This document shows, piece by piece, positions 16,964 through 26,143 of a stretch of DNA of 64,000 nt. Below the pieces are notes generated by a model. It made no database searches, was not told the origin of the DNA, and worked only from the letters and a program-made list of their open reading frames with translations. How positions within the stretch are numbered: position 1 is the first letter of the stretch; every line of letters begins with the position of its first letter. The DNA comes from Actinocatenispora rupis (GTDB taxonomy: Bacteria; Actinomycetota; Actinomycetes; Mycobacteriales; Micromonosporaceae). The position numbers and the translations under genes were made by a program. The stretch covers positions 1-64,000 of the forward strand of contig NZ_BOMB01000017.1 in assembly GCF_016861975.1 (NCBI RefSeq). Direction: 5' to 3'.

Positions 16964-17461
16964 TCAGTCGAGGACGCGGGACAGGAAGCCGGACAGGTTG
17001 GTGACGGCCCGGTCGACCTTCTCGTCGAGGGTCAGCGACTCCTCCAGCCGACGGCTGCCGGCGCCCACCTCCTTCTTGCCCCGCATGTACAGCGAGCAGG
17101 CCAGGTCGGTGCACAGGTAGATGCCGACCGAGTTGCCCTGCTGCCCGGCGCGGCCGGCGCGCTTCGCGGTCATCAGCGACACGCCGCCGCTCGGATGCGT
17201 GGTCAGGCACAGCGAACACATGCTCCGCCGCAACATTCCCGCGCGGGCCGCGGACCGGCGCAGCGCCACCCCGACGAACCCGTCCCCACGCTCCGCCACC
17301 AGGTACGTCCGGTCGGGTGCGGCCGGGTCCTGCCAGCCGAGGAAGTCCAGGTCGTCCCACGGCGTGTCCGCCAGACCACGCGGTACGGCCAGGCGTGTCG
17401 CCTCGCCCTTGGTGCAGTTGACGAAGGACGCCCGGATCTCACGTTCGGTCGCTGGTCTCAC
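16964..17461 (-). CDS. FBP domain protein (EF-G-binding, FusB-like zinc finger)
   Basis: 165 residues. The opening VRPATEREIRASFVNCTKGEA and WDDLDFLGWQDPAAPDRTYLV match the actinobacterial FBP family. A treble-clef zinc site is formed by CSLC (about residues 84-87) and CTDLAC (about 113-118). Relatives of this fold, such as FusB, bind elongation factor G and relieve ribosomes stalled by fusidic acid. A GTG start at 17461 places the conserved N-terminus first; a longer frame to 17560 is not conserved. Convergent with the DapA-like gene. Confidence 0.82.
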   Translation of the reverse strand: MRPATEREIRASFVNCTKGEATRLAVPRGLADTPWDDLDFLGWQDPAAPDRTYLVAERGDGFVGVALRRSAARAGMLRRSMCSLCLTTHPSGGVSLMTAKRAGRAGQQGNSVGIYLCTDLACSLYMRGKKEVGAGSRRLEESLTLDEKVDRAVTNLSGFLSRVLD

Positions 17462-18107
17462 GGAGCGGACGCTAACCGGCCCGGCCGTTCCGGGCAAAAG
17501 GATTAGCGGACGCCCGGCGTACACGGGTGACTCGGCGCTCGGTCCGCCACGACCCGCCACCGCGCCCCCCCCCCGCGGTCGGTCGCGAGGTGGCCGGACC
17601 TGCCGCCCGCGTTCGGTCGGACACGCCGCTGCCGTCGGTGGCGCCAGAACTCGCCGGCTGCGCTAACTGTTCAACAATTGGACAATGAGACAGTTGAACA
17701 ATCGATAGGTGTCCAAGAAGCGTCCGGTCGCGACGTGACCGGACCTGCCGCCCACTCCCGGTCGCGCGCCAGAGCCCACCAGCCACGACCCGTCGCGACC
17801 CGCAGAGTCCGGCACCTGCGCCCGGTCGCACGCACCTGAACCCAGTCCCGGCACCGCGAGGGGGGAGGCCCCTGCCGCCCGCGCCCGGTCGCGTGTCGGC
17901 AGCACGTCACGACCTGCGGTCGCTCGCCGGGCGGCAGAGGACGCGACGCGAGTCGCCGGCCGCCGCCGGCGACGGCCGCGCGCGTCCACGGAGATGCCAC
18001 CGGCCCGCGATCGCCGTCGTACCAAGGGATCTCGTGGGCGAACGGGTGTCACCCGCCCCGGGGCCGGCCGCTGCGCCGGGTCCGCCCACGGAACTGCGGC
18101 GCCCGGA
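17462..18107. other. 646-base gene-free region with repeats and an AT-rich dyad
   Basis: No convincing gene on either strand; open frames here are proline/arginine-rich shadows. It contains a run of ten C (17565-17574). CCGGACCTGCCGCCC occurs at 17594-17608 and 17740-17754, each followed by a C-rich CGGTCG segment, and a third weaker copy is near 17870. An AT-rich island (17666-17712) holds TGTTCAAC ... GTTGAACA, a perfect 8-bp inverted repeat, and the regulon motif TATCGAT on the minus strand (17701-17707). It may be a regulatory region or the remains of a gene. Confidence 0.6.
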
Positions 18108-18902
18108 CTACTGCGTGTCGCGGTGCGCCAGGTACTCGTCGAGGCCGGCGCCGGTGAGCGGGTAGTAGTCGGAGAGGCGGCCGCCCTCGTCGAGGCGGCG
18201 TCGCGCGTACTCCTCGCGGTCCTGGTGCAGCAGCGCGTCCTCGGCGATGGCGACGGCGCGGGTCTGCGGTACGACGACGGCGCCGTCCTCGTCGGCGACG
18301 ATGAGGTCGCCGGGTGTGACGAGCGCGCCGCCGGCGCCGACGGGGACGTTGAACGCGGCGGGGAACAGTTCGGTCTGGGACGCGTAGTGCGGGGTGACGC
18401 CGGTGCACCAGACCGGTACGCCGAGGGCGCGGACGCGTGGCGCGTCGCGGATGCGACCGTCGACGACGATGCCGGCGCCGCCGCGGAGCTTGAAGTACCG
18501 GACGAGCATGTCGCCGAGGCAGCCGGTGAAGTGGCTGGCGTACGCGGAGACGACGAGGACGTCGCCGGGGCGGACGGATTCGAGTACCCGCCAGAGGGCG
18601 GTCTTGCGTTCGGCGTCCTCCTGTTCGGCGCCGGAGAACACGTCTTCGCGCTGCGGCAGGAACTGGAGGGTGACGGCGCCGCCGACGACGCGGACGTCGG
18701 GCTCGCGGTGCAGCGGTACGGGCCCGTCGATGAAGGTGCGGGTGATGCCCATCTGGTGCAGCTTGGCGCAGGCGGTGGCGGCGCTGACTCCGTCGAGCGC
18801 GTTCACCATGCGCGGTGTCGGGCGGACGAACGTCGACGTCTGGACCGGCGCCAGCATCGACTCGTACGTCTCGCCCGCGGTCTGCTGGTCCGTCACGTTC
18901 AT
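18108..18902 (-). CDS. RraA-family aldolase-like protein
   Basis: 264-residue member of the RraA / HMG-aldolase family. The signature lies in VRYFKLRGGAGIVVDGRIRD (about residues 145-164), containing the GG...DGxxRD metal/pyruvate site, and GVPVWCTGVTP follows. Family members cleave 4-hydroxy-2-oxo acids to pyruvate plus an aldehyde; some act in sugar-acid degradation. The extra N-terminal 70 residues resemble the longer actinobacterial subgroup. ATG 18902 has GGGGAGG upstream. Divergent from the lyase gene, sharing a TATCGAT site. The suggested job is the aldol cleavage step of the cluster. Confidence 0.83.
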   Translation of the reverse strand: MNVTDQQTAGETYESMLAPVQTSTFVRPTPRMVNALDGVSAATACAKLHQMGITRTFIDGPVPLHREPDVRVVGGAVTLQFLPQREDVFSGAEQEDAERKTALWRVLESVRPGDVLVVSAYASHFTGCLGDMLVRYFKLRGGAGIVVDGRIRDAPRVRALGVPVWCTGVTPHYASQTELFPAAFNVPVGAGGALVTPGDLIVADEDGAVVVPQTRAVAIAEDALLHQDREEYARRRLDEGGRLSDYYPLTGAGLDEYLAHRDTQ

Positions 18903-18945
18903 TCCGCCGCCTCCCCGCGCGCCGGACGGCACGCCTCCGCCTGAC

Positions 18946-18961
18946 ATTATCGTCTATCGAT
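18946..18961. promoter_or_regulatory. TATCGAT operator between RraA and lyase genes
   Basis: TATCGAT at 18955-18961, preceded by ATTATCG at 18946-18952. It lies in the 95-base divergent region between the RraA-like and heparinase-like genes. It is one of seven copies in and near the cluster and probably bound by the GntR regulator at 28169-28918. No clear -35/-10 pair is seen here. Confidence 0.6.
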
Positions 18962-18997
18962 GGCAGAGGAAACCCGGGCCGACCAGGAGGCGACCGC

Positions 18998-20932
18998 ATG
19001 GCGTCCGTACCGACCGAGCCGGGGCGCGCCCCGCTGACGGACCGGCTCCCCGCGCTGCACGACCCCGTCGTACTGGCGCGGCTGCTCGCCGGTCCCGCGC
19101 CGCTGCCGACCGTCGCCGACCGTCCACTGTGGACCTCGGTACCGCCGGCCGTGCGTACCGCGGTCCTCGCCGACGCCGCCGCGGACCTGACCGAACCGCC
19201 GCCGCGGCTGCTCGCGTCGGACTGGGCGCGCACTTTCCGCGACGGCGACCGCGGCACGTACGAGACGGCGGTGCGGCGGTTGCGCGAGCGGGTGACCCGG
19301 CTGGTACTCGCCGCCGTGGTGACCGGCGACGTGGCGGACGCGAGCGCGGCACCGGACGCCTGCCCGTACCTGGACGGCGTGGTGGACGGGGTGGTACTGC
19401 TGGCCGAGGCGAGTACGTGGTGCTGGGCGCCGCACGACCGCGGTACGGCGGCGCGCGGGGAGACGGTGCCGGACCCGGGCGAGCCGTACCTGGATCTGGG
19501 CGCGGCGGAGGTCGCGGCGCTGCTGGCGTGGACCGACCACGTGCTCGGCCCGCACCTCGACCGGCGGATGCCGGGACTGCGGCGGCGGATCCGGCGCGAG
19601 GTGCGGGACCGCGTGCTGGGGCCGTTCGAACGGATCCGGGACTGGCGCTGGATCGGCGCCGACGGTACGGCGAACAACTGGAACCCGTGGATCCACGGCG
19701 CCGTACTCACCGCCGCGCTGCTGCTCTGCGACGACCCGGTACGCCGCGCGGGCCTGGTCCGGCTCGTCGTCGCCGGCCTCGACCACTACGTCGCGGTACT
19801 GCCCGGCGACGGCGGCCTCGACGAGGGCATCGCGTACTGGTGGCAGGGGCCCTGCCGGCTGCTGGAGGCGCTGGACCTGCTGGCCGAGGTCGGCGGCCCG
19901 GAGCTGGACGCCCGCGACCTGCCGGTACTCGCGCCGCTGCTGCGGTTCCCGCAGCGGATGCACCTCGGCGCCGACTGGTACGTCAACGTCGGCGACGCGT
20001 CGGCGCGGCTGTCGGCCGAGCCGCCGTGGCAGGTGCCGTACCGGTGGGCGGCGCGGCTGGGTCAGCCGGAGACGGCGGCGCACGCGGTGTCGGGCGCGTC
20101 CGGCCGCGCCGTGGCCCCCGGTACCGGGCTGGGGAGGGCTCTCGCGGCGCTCGCCGACCGTGCCTGGTGCGACGCGGTCGCGGCCCCCCTCCCGCCGGGC
20201 GCGGCGCCGTGGCTGGCGGACGCCTGCTGGCTGCCGAGTACGGGGGTGCTCGTGGCACGCGAGACTCCCGGTACGACGCGGGGTCTGGCGCTGGCGGTGA
20301 AGGCCGGCCACAACGGCGAGCACCACAACCACCTCGACGTCGGCTCGTACCAGGTGGCGGTGGACGGGCGGCCGCTGGTGGTGGACGTGGGGCGGCCGAC
20401 GTACACGGCGGAGACGTTCGGACCGCGCCGGTACGACGGGTGGCCGTTCCGGAGCGCCTGGCACACGGTGCCCGAACCCGGGGCCGAGCAGTGCCCTGGC
20501 CGGGAGTACGGGGCGCGCGGGGTCGCGGTGGCGCTCGACGACGGGTCGGCGACGTTGCGCGCGGATCTGGCCGGCGCGTACCCGGTCGGCTCGGTGGCCC
20601 GCTGGATCCGCACGGTGCGGCTGGTCCGCGGGCCCGGGGCGTACGTGGAGGTGGTGGACGAGTGGGTGGACGCCGCCGATCCGGTACTGGTCCGGCACGT
20701 CCTGGCGGGCCGGGTCCAGCACGGCGCCGGCTGGGCGACGGTCACCGGTACGGCGGGGCGCCGGCTGCGGCTGTCCTGGGATCCGGCCGCCGCGGTCGCG
20801 TCGGTGGACCACCGGGAGCTGACGGATCCGTTGCTGCGACGCAGTTGGGGGCAGCGGCTGGCGCGGTTGACGCTGGCGGTCGCGGACGCCGCCGCGGGGC
20901 GGATCGCGGTAGTGGTACGGGACGACCGGTGA
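18998..20932 (+). CDS. Heparinase II/III-family polysaccharide lyase
   Basis: 644 residues without a signal peptide, so cytoplasmic. An N-terminal alpha/alpha-toroid (to about residue 400) carries NNWNPW (226-231) and DEGIAYWWQG, and a C-terminal beta-sandwich begins near HNGEHHNHLDVGSY (438-451), the Heparinase_II_III signature. Such enzymes cleave uronic-acid linkages by beta-elimination, here probably on imported oligosaccharides. ATG 18998 follows AGGAGG. Opens the cluster opposite the RraA gene. The exact PL family and glycan cannot be read from sequence. Confidence 0.87.
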   Translation: MASVPTEPGRAPLTDRLPALHDPVVLARLLAGPAPLPTVADRPLWTSVPPAVRTAVLADAAADLTEPPPRLLASDWARTFRDGDRGTYETAVRRLRERVTRLVLAAVVTGDVADASAAPDACPYLDGVVDGVVLLAEASTWCWAPHDRGTAARGETVPDPGEPYLDLGAAEVAALLAWTDHVLGPHLDRRMPGLRRRIRREVRDRVLGPFERIRDWRWIGADGTANNWNPWIHGAVLTAALLLCDDPVRRAGLVRLVVAGLDHYVAVLPGDGGLDEGIAYWWQGPCRLLEALDLLAEVGGPELDARDLPVLAPLLRFPQRMHLGADWYVNVGDASARLSAEPPWQVPYRWAARLGQPETAAHAVSGASGRAVAPGTGLGRALAALADRAWCDAVAAPLPPGAAPWLADACWLPSTGVLVARETPGTTRGLALAVKAGHNGEHHNHLDVGSYQVAVDGRPLVVDVGRPTYTAETFGPRRYDGWPFRSAWHTVPEPGAEQCPGREYGARGVAVALDDGSATLRADLAGAYPVGSVARWIRTVRLVRGPGAYVEVVDEWVDAADPVLVRHVLAGRVQHGAGWATVTGTAGRRLRLSWDPAAAVASVDHRELTDPLLRRSWGQRLARLTLAVADAAAGRIAVVVRDDR

Positions 20933-20981
20933 CACCGGCGCCGGCCAGGTCGGGGCGCGGTGACACCGGTCCGACCCGGCC

Positions 20982-21023
20982 TTGACACGTACCGGAAATC
21001 GCATAGAGCATCAGTTATCGATA
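20982..21023 (+). promoter_or_regulatory. Promoter with TATCGATA operator before beta-helix gene 1
   Basis: TTGACA (20982-20987), 16 bases, then TAGAGC (21004-21009) give a sigma-70-like promoter. TATCGATA follows at 21016-21023, overlapping the expected transcription start, a position suited to repression. The layout is repeated ahead of the binding-protein gene (22984-23026) and the 640-residue protein gene (30931-30976). Confidence 0.62.
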
Positions 21024-21043
21024 GACGCTAGGGATGGTGACTG

Positions 21044-22957
21044 ATGCGACGTACTGTCCGGATCCTCACCCTGCTCGGCGCGCTGGCCGTCGGCGCGGTC
21101 CCGGCCTCGTCCGGGGTCGCCGCCGCGGCCGGCCCGACCACCTACTACGTGTCGCCCGCCGGCGACGACACGGCCGCCGGCACCACCACATCGGCGCCGT
21201 TCCAACACATCCAGCGGTGCGCGGAGGTTCTCGTCGCCGGGGACACCTGCGAGGTCATGTCCGGTACGTACCGGGAGACGGTGACGCCCGCGGCCTCCGG
21301 TACGTCGGGCGCGCCGATCACCTACCGGGCGTACCCGGGGGCCAGCGTGCGGGTGGACGGCACGGACCCGGTGACCGGCTTCGCCCAGGTCACCGCCGCG
21401 GACCTGGCCGGACTGGAGGGCAACGACCCGTACCTGACCGGGTCCGGTTTCGCGACGGCGGTCGGCGCCGGGCAGGTCTACCGCACGACCGTGTCGCTGA
21501 ACGCCGACGCCAGCCTCGACCAGATCTTCGTCGACGACCAGATGTACGTGCAGGCGCAGTGGCCGTACCCGGGGCTGGATCTGCTCAACCCCACCGTGGA
21601 ACTGACCCAGGCCGGCACGACGAACACCACCATCGCGGACGCCAACCTCACCCGACCCGCCGGGTACTGGGACGGCGCGACCGTCCTGATGAGCTACTGG
21701 TACGCGACGCAGACCGGTACGGTGGCGAGTTCCGCGCCGGGGTCGGTGACGCTCGCGTCGGCGGCGGGCTGCGCCGGGATCAACGCCGGCGACACCCGGT
21801 ACGCGCTGTCCGGCAAGCTCGGCGAGCTGGCCCACCCCGGCGAGTGGTACTACGACCCGCCCACCGGCCACCTCTACGTGTACGGGAACCCGTCCGGGCA
21901 CACGGTTCTGGCCAAGTCCCGGACGTACGGCTTCGACCTGCGGGCGGCGAGTTACACGACAGTACAGGGGATCGACCTGTTCGGTTCGACCATCGCGACG
22001 TCCGGTACGGGGAACGTCGTCGACGGCGTGCACGCCCGCTACGTCTCGCACTACACCCAGCTCACGGCGCCCGGCAGCGCCTGCAACGTGTCCGTCGGCG
22101 TCACCACCAGCGGCATCCAGCTGCGCGGTTCGGGCAACGTGGTACGCAACAGCAGCGTCGACGGCAGCGCCGGTACCGGGATCCTGTTGGCCGGCACCGG
22201 GAACACCGCCGACGACAACAAGGTCAGCAACGTCGACTACCTGGGGACGTACGCGTCGGGCATCGCGGTGACCGGCAGCGGCGCCGTCGTCACCCACAAC
22301 ACGGTGTCCGACGTCGGCCGGGCCGCGGTGTCGGTGGTGTGGGGGAGCGGGTTCAGCCCGGTGACCGTCGCGTACAACGACCTGTCCGGCTACGACCACC
22401 TGAGTACGGACGGCGCGGCGGTCTACCTGTGCTGCAACGCCGACATGGCCGGTACGAGCGTGCACCACAACTGGCTGCACGACGCGGCGAACATCCCGGG
22501 GATCAACCCGTTCGCGGAGGCCGGCGCGTACGCCGACAACGGGCAGCGCGACATCGCGTTCTACGACAACGTCGGCTGGAACAACCTGCACGGCACGGTG
22601 ATGCTGCACGGCCAGGCCGGCGTCAGCACCGACAACCTGGTGTACGACAACGACGGCGGCGTGTACCTGCTGGGTATCACGAGCGCGGCGGGCACCCGGG
22701 TGGTGAACAACCTCGGCGACGTGGCGAACCCGCCGGACGCGAGTACGGGGATCACGATCTCGCACAACCTGCCGGCCGCGACCGACCCGCTGTACGTCGA
22801 CGCGGCGGGGCACGACTACCGGCTCCAGGCCGGCTCGCCGGCGCGGAACGCGGCCGAGCCGATACCCGGGATCACCGACGGCTCAACGGATCCGACCCCG
22901 AGCCTGGGCGCCTACCAGTACGGGGCGGTGCGCTGGGTACCCGGCGCCACGTGGTGA
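21044..22957 (+). CDS. Secreted right-handed beta-helix protein 1
   Basis: 637 residues. A Sec signal peptide (about 1-28, ending VAAAA) precedes TYYVSPAGDD, the start typical of parallel beta-helix carbohydrate enzymes. Repeated turns such as GIQLRGSGNVVRNSS, GILLAGTGNTADDN and GIAVTGSGAVVTHNTV show the coil. The end, YRLQAGSPARNAAEPIP ... GAYQYGAVRW, is the standard closing strand. Probably an extracellular polysaccharide lyase or hydrolase acting on the cluster substrate; no catalytic residues could be assigned. Paralogue of the gene at 26144. Transcribed from the promoter with TATCGATA just upstream. Confidence 0.83.
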   Translation: MRRTVRILTLLGALAVGAVPASSGVAAAAGPTTYYVSPAGDDTAAGTTTSAPFQHIQRCAEVLVAGDTCEVMSGTYRETVTPAASGTSGAPITYRAYPGASVRVDGTDPVTGFAQVTAADLAGLEGNDPYLTGSGFATAVGAGQVYRTTVSLNADASLDQIFVDDQMYVQAQWPYPGLDLLNPTVELTQAGTTNTTIADANLTRPAGYWDGATVLMSYWYATQTGTVASSAPGSVTLASAAGCAGINAGDTRYALSGKLGELAHPGEWYYDPPTGHLYVYGNPSGHTVLAKSRTYGFDLRAASYTTVQGIDLFGSTIATSGTGNVVDGVHARYVSHYTQLTAPGSACNVSVGVTTSGIQLRGSGNVVRNSSVDGSAGTGILLAGTGNTADDNKVSNVDYLGTYASGIAVTGSGAVVTHNTVSDVGRAAVSVVWGSGFSPVTVAYNDLSGYDHLSTDGAAVYLCCNADMAGTSVHHNWLHDAANIPGINPFAEAGAYADNGQRDIAFYDNVGWNNLHGTVMLHGQAGVSTDNLVYDNDGGVYLLGITSAAGTRVVNNLGDVANPPDASTGITISHNLPAATDPLYVDAAGHDYRLQAGSPARNAAEPIPGITDGSTDPTPSLGAYQYGAVRWVPGATW

Positions 22958-22983
22958 GCGCGCGGGTGCCGGCCGGGGAGTTG

Positions 22984-23026
22984 TTGACCTCCGGCCGGCA
23001 CGCGTGCTTTGATCTCGACTATCGAT
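22984..23026 (+). promoter_or_regulatory. Promoter with TATCGAT operator before the importer operon
   Basis: TTGACC (22984-22989) and TTTGAT (23008-23013), 18 bases apart, followed by TATCGAT at 23020-23026. Position and order match the other promoters of the cluster. A GGAGGT at 23045 serves the binding-protein start. Confidence 0.6.
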
Positions 23027-23059
23027 TATTCATGGCTTCGTAACGGAGGTGTCGTCGAG

Positions 23060-24307
23060 ATGAGACGACTGTGGCGCCGGGCCGGTGTGGCCGCGGTCGC
23101 GGCCACCGCGGTGCTGGCATCGACCGCCGCGTGCGGCGCGGGTTCCGACGACCCGCCCGGCCAGACGACGTTGCGCATCATCGTCAACATCACGCCCAAC
23201 CTGACCCAGCAGTACTGGAACGGGCTGTTCGCCAAGTACGAGAAGAGTCATCCCGGCGTGAAGGTGAAGCTGGAGCTGACCGGTACGATCTCGGCGAGCG
23301 CCAAGCTCAACCAGGACCTCGCCGCCGGCGACCCGCCGGACATCGCCCAGCAGATCACCCCCACCGCCGAGACGGCGAGCCTGTTCGCCGACCTGACCGG
23401 CGAGGCGTGGACGAAGAAGACGCCGCTGGCCGACCAGTACGCGGTGGACGGCAAGCGGTACGTCGTCGGTGTCGGCGAGCAGATCCAGTCGCTGGTGTTC
23501 TACAACAAGGCCGCGTTCGCCAAGGCGAAGCTCGACCCGGCGCAGATCCGTACGCTGGCGCAGCTCACCGCGGCGATGGGGAAGCTCAGGTCCGCCGGGT
23601 ACGTGCCGTTGCAGACCGCGGGGCAGTGGGTGCCGGGCGCGCAGTTCTCGCTGCTGGCCGACTCCGGCGTACTGACCGCCGACCCGGACTGGACGGTCAA
23701 GCGCAAGGACCGGAAGGTCACCTTCGCCGGCAGCGGCTACCAGGACTACCTGACGCTGTACAAGAAGTGGATCGACGCGGGGTACCTGCAGAAGAGCGCG
23801 CTCGGCCTGACGTACGCCGACGGGCAGACCGCGTTCCTCAACGGCAGGTCCGCGATGTACATGATGGGGTCGTTCTTCGTGCCGGCCGCCGACCTGGCGA
23901 AGAAGAGTGACGGGATCGGCGTGTTCACGATGCCGACCGACGGCGCGTACCCGTCCGGGCAGTTCGGCAACATCGCCGACCCGTACGTGGTGGTCAACGC
24001 CTCGCGGCACAAGGCGGCGGCGATCGAGTTCACCCGGTGGCTGGTGACCGACCCGGCCGCGGTCAAGAGCCAGCTCGCCGCGGACGGCAACCTGCGGCAG
24101 GGCATGCCGTACCCGATGTCGAGCCTCGGCACGCAGGTGCAGAAGGTCCTCGACGCCGCGCCGTCGGTGATCGTGAAAGCCGGTGCGCGGCAACCGATCG
24201 ACGGCTACAGCAACGAACTCAACACCGACGTCCAGAAGCTGTACTCGGGTGCGTCGGGCGCCACGGTCGCCAAGGGACTGGACACATGGTGGAACTCGCA
24301 GAGCTGA
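23060..24307 (+). CDS. Sugar-binding lipoprotein, CUT1 ABC importer
   Basis: 415-residue extracellular solute-binding protein, family 1. The lipoprotein signal ends TAAC with the anchored Cys at residue 25. The mature start TTLRIIVNITPN and later NGLFAKYEKSHPGVKVKLE are typical of oligosaccharide-binding proteins, as are FLNGRSAMYMMGSFF and AIEFTRWLV in the second lobe. ATG 23060 follows GGAGGT. First gene of an operon with two permeases and the second beta-helix gene; the permease start at 24286 overlaps its end. It presumably captures oligosaccharides released by the secreted enzymes. Confidence 0.92.
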   Translation: MRRLWRRAGVAAVAATAVLASTAACGAGSDDPPGQTTLRIIVNITPNLTQQYWNGLFAKYEKSHPGVKVKLELTGTISASAKLNQDLAAGDPPDIAQQITPTAETASLFADLTGEAWTKKTPLADQYAVDGKRYVVGVGEQIQSLVFYNKAAFAKAKLDPAQIRTLAQLTAAMGKLRSAGYVPLQTAGQWVPGAQFSLLADSGVLTADPDWTVKRKDRKVTFAGSGYQDYLTLYKKWIDAGYLQKSALGLTYADGQTAFLNGRSAMYMMGSFFVPAADLAKKSDGIGVFTMPTDGAYPSGQFGNIADPYVVVNASRHKAAAIEFTRWLVTDPAAVKSQLAADGNLRQGMPYPMSSLGTQVQKVLDAAPSVIVKAGARQPIDGYSNELNTDVQKLYSGASGATVAKGLDTWWNSQS

Positions 24308-25242
24308 GTGACCGCCGTACGGCGCCGGCCGCGGACACCCCGCGGCCGGCGGTCGGCGGGCGGTCCGCCCGGTTGCGTACGGCGGCCGTGTCGCTCGGCA
24401 TGGTCGGCCCCGCGGTCGCGCTGTACACGGTGCTGACGGTCGTGCCGGTCGGTGTCGCGATCTACCTGAGCCTCACCGACTGGAACGGCTTCTCCACCGC
24501 GGTGTTCGTCGGTTTCGACAACTACCGGCACCTGTTCGCCGACCCCGCCTCCACCCGGTCGTGGTACGTCACGGCCGTGATCGCGGTGGTCGGCACGGTC
24601 GGGATGGTCGGCGGCGGGCTGGCGTACGCGCTGCTGCTCAAGGGCCGGTCCCGGACCAACGCGTTCTTCCGCGCCCTCGCGTACTACCCGCACGTGATCA
24701 GCGCGCTGATCCTCGGGTACCTGTGGGCGGCGATCCTCGGTACGAACGGCGCGGTGAACAGTACGCTGCACCGGTTCGGCCTGAGCGAGCCGATCGGCTT
24801 CCTGTTCGACGAGAAGCTCGCGCTGGTCTCGGTGATCTGGGTGATCGTGTGGGCCGGCTTCGGGTTCAACGTGGTGCTGTTCGTCGCCGCGCTCCAGACC
24901 GTGCCGGCGGAACTGCTGGAGGCGGCGGCGATCGACGGCGCCTCGACGTGGCAGACCAACCGGCGCGTGGTCGTCCCGATGATCGCGCCCGTGGTCACCG
25001 TGGCGACCGTGCTCAACCTGGTCGGCCTGGTCCGCGCGTACGACCTGATCGTCAGCCTCACCGGCGGCGGCCCGGCCGGCTCCACGCAGACCTTCTCGTA
25101 CCTGATCCTCGCCCGGTCGTTCGCCGGCACCAAGGTCGGGTACGCCACGGCGCAGGCGGTGTTCCTCATGGTGGTGTCCGCCGCGCTGGCACTGCTGGTG
25201 ACCGCGCTGCGCAACCGGCAAGACCAGGCTGCGGCCGGATAG
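24286..25242 (+). CDS. CUT1 ABC permease (MalF/UgpA type)
   Basis: 318 residues, six helices after a cytoplasmic N-terminus. The EAA loop reads LLEAAAIDGASTWQTNRRVVVPM (about residues 205-227), with the EAA-G motif that contacts the ATPase. Start ATG 24286 lies 22 bases inside the preceding gene, and no better start is in frame; coupling is likely. With the next gene it forms the heterodimeric channel of a sugar importer. No ATPase gene is nearby. Confidence 0.9.
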   Translation: MVELAELSDRRTAPAADTPRPAVGGRSARLRTAAVSLGMVGPAVALYTVLTVVPVGVAIYLSLTDWNGFSTAVFVGFDNYRHLFADPASTRSWYVTAVIAVVGTVGMVGGGLAYALLLKGRSRTNAFFRALAYYPHVISALILGYLWAAILGTNGAVNSTLHRFGLSEPIGFLFDEKLALVSVIWVIVWAGFGFNVVLFVAALQTVPAELLEAAAIDGASTWQTNRRVVVPMIAPVVTVATVLNLVGLVRAYDLIVSLTGGGPAGSTQTFSYLILARSFAGTKVGYATAQAVFLMVVSAALALLVTALRNRQDQAAAG

Positions 25243-25251
25243 GAGCGGGTG

Positions 25252-26109
25252 GTGGGCAAGGCGGAGAGCGCGCCACGGCGCCGGTCGGTACCGGTGGTCA
25301 AGGTGGTCATGCTGGCGCTGCTGACGGTCGTCATGTCGGTGCCGGTCTACCTGCTGCTGGTGAACAGTTTCAAGCCACAGCAGGCGATCGCGGACAACCC
25401 GTTCGGCATCCCGCTGGGCGAGCTGACCCTGCGGTACCTGTCGGACGCGGTGCACAGCCCGCAGTACAACGTGATCGGTGGCTACGGGTTCACGATCTTC
25501 CTGGTGGTCGTGGTCGACGTGCTGTGCATCGCGCTCGCCGGCCCCGCCGCGTACGTGATCGCGCGGAGCCTGCGGCGCCGTACCCAACTGCTGCTGCTGT
25601 ACTTCCTCGCCGGCACGTTCATCCCGGGTGCCGCCGTCGTCATCCCGGTCATCTACGTGCTGCGCGCGGTCGGCCTGGCGAACACGGTGACCGGGCTGGT
25701 GGCGCACGACGTGGCGTCGACGCTGCCGGTCAGCATCTTCCTGTTCGTCGGCTTCATCCGTACGATCCCCGTCGACATCGACCACGCGGCGGCGATCGAC
25801 GGCGCCGGACGGTACCGCACGTTCTGGCGGATCGTGTTCCCGCTGATGCGGCCGGCGGTCGTCACCGTGCTGATCCTCAACTCGATCGGCATCTGGAACG
25901 ACTTCGTCAGCCCGCAGATCCTGCTCAGCCCCGGCTCCGGCCACTACACCGTGACCACCGCGATCTACGCCGGGATCAGCCAGTACTCGACGGACCTGAC
26001 GAAGGTGTTCCCCAACCTGCTGCTGGCCGTCGCACCGGTCATCGTCTTCTTCATCTACATGCAGCGCCACATCGTCAGCGGCCTCACGGTCGGCGCGGTG
26101 AAGGGATGA
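25252..26109 (+). CDS. CUT1 ABC permease (MalG/UgpE type)
   Basis: 285 residues with six helices and the EAA loop HAAAIDGAGRYRTFWRIVFPL (about residues 181-201). Conserved opening features include LLLVNSFKPQQAI and GYGFTIFLV. Of two adjacent GTG codons, 25252 stands six bases from AGGAG and is preferred over 25249. Partner of the preceding permease. The energising ATPase is presumably a shared MsiK-like protein, as is usual for actinomycete CUT1 systems. Confidence 0.9.
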   Translation: MGKAESAPRRRSVPVVKVVMLALLTVVMSVPVYLLLVNSFKPQQAIADNPFGIPLGELTLRYLSDAVHSPQYNVIGGYGFTIFLVVVVDVLCIALAGPAAYVIARSLRRRTQLLLLYFLAGTFIPGAAVVIPVIYVLRAVGLANTVTGLVAHDVASTLPVSIFLFVGFIRTIPVDIDHAAAIDGAGRYRTFWRIVFPLMRPAVVTVLILNSIGIWNDFVSPQILLSPGSGHYTVTTAIYAGISQYSTDLTKVFPNLLLAVAPVIVFFIYMQRHIVSGLTVGAVKG

Positions 26110-26143
26110 GACCCCGCCCCCAACGCCAAGGGAGACGCCGAGC

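Noticed and set aside
17663-18165. Several open frames in the 17.5-18.1 kb gap
   Set aside because: Compositionally biased products without conserved patterns; frames on both strands are equally open.
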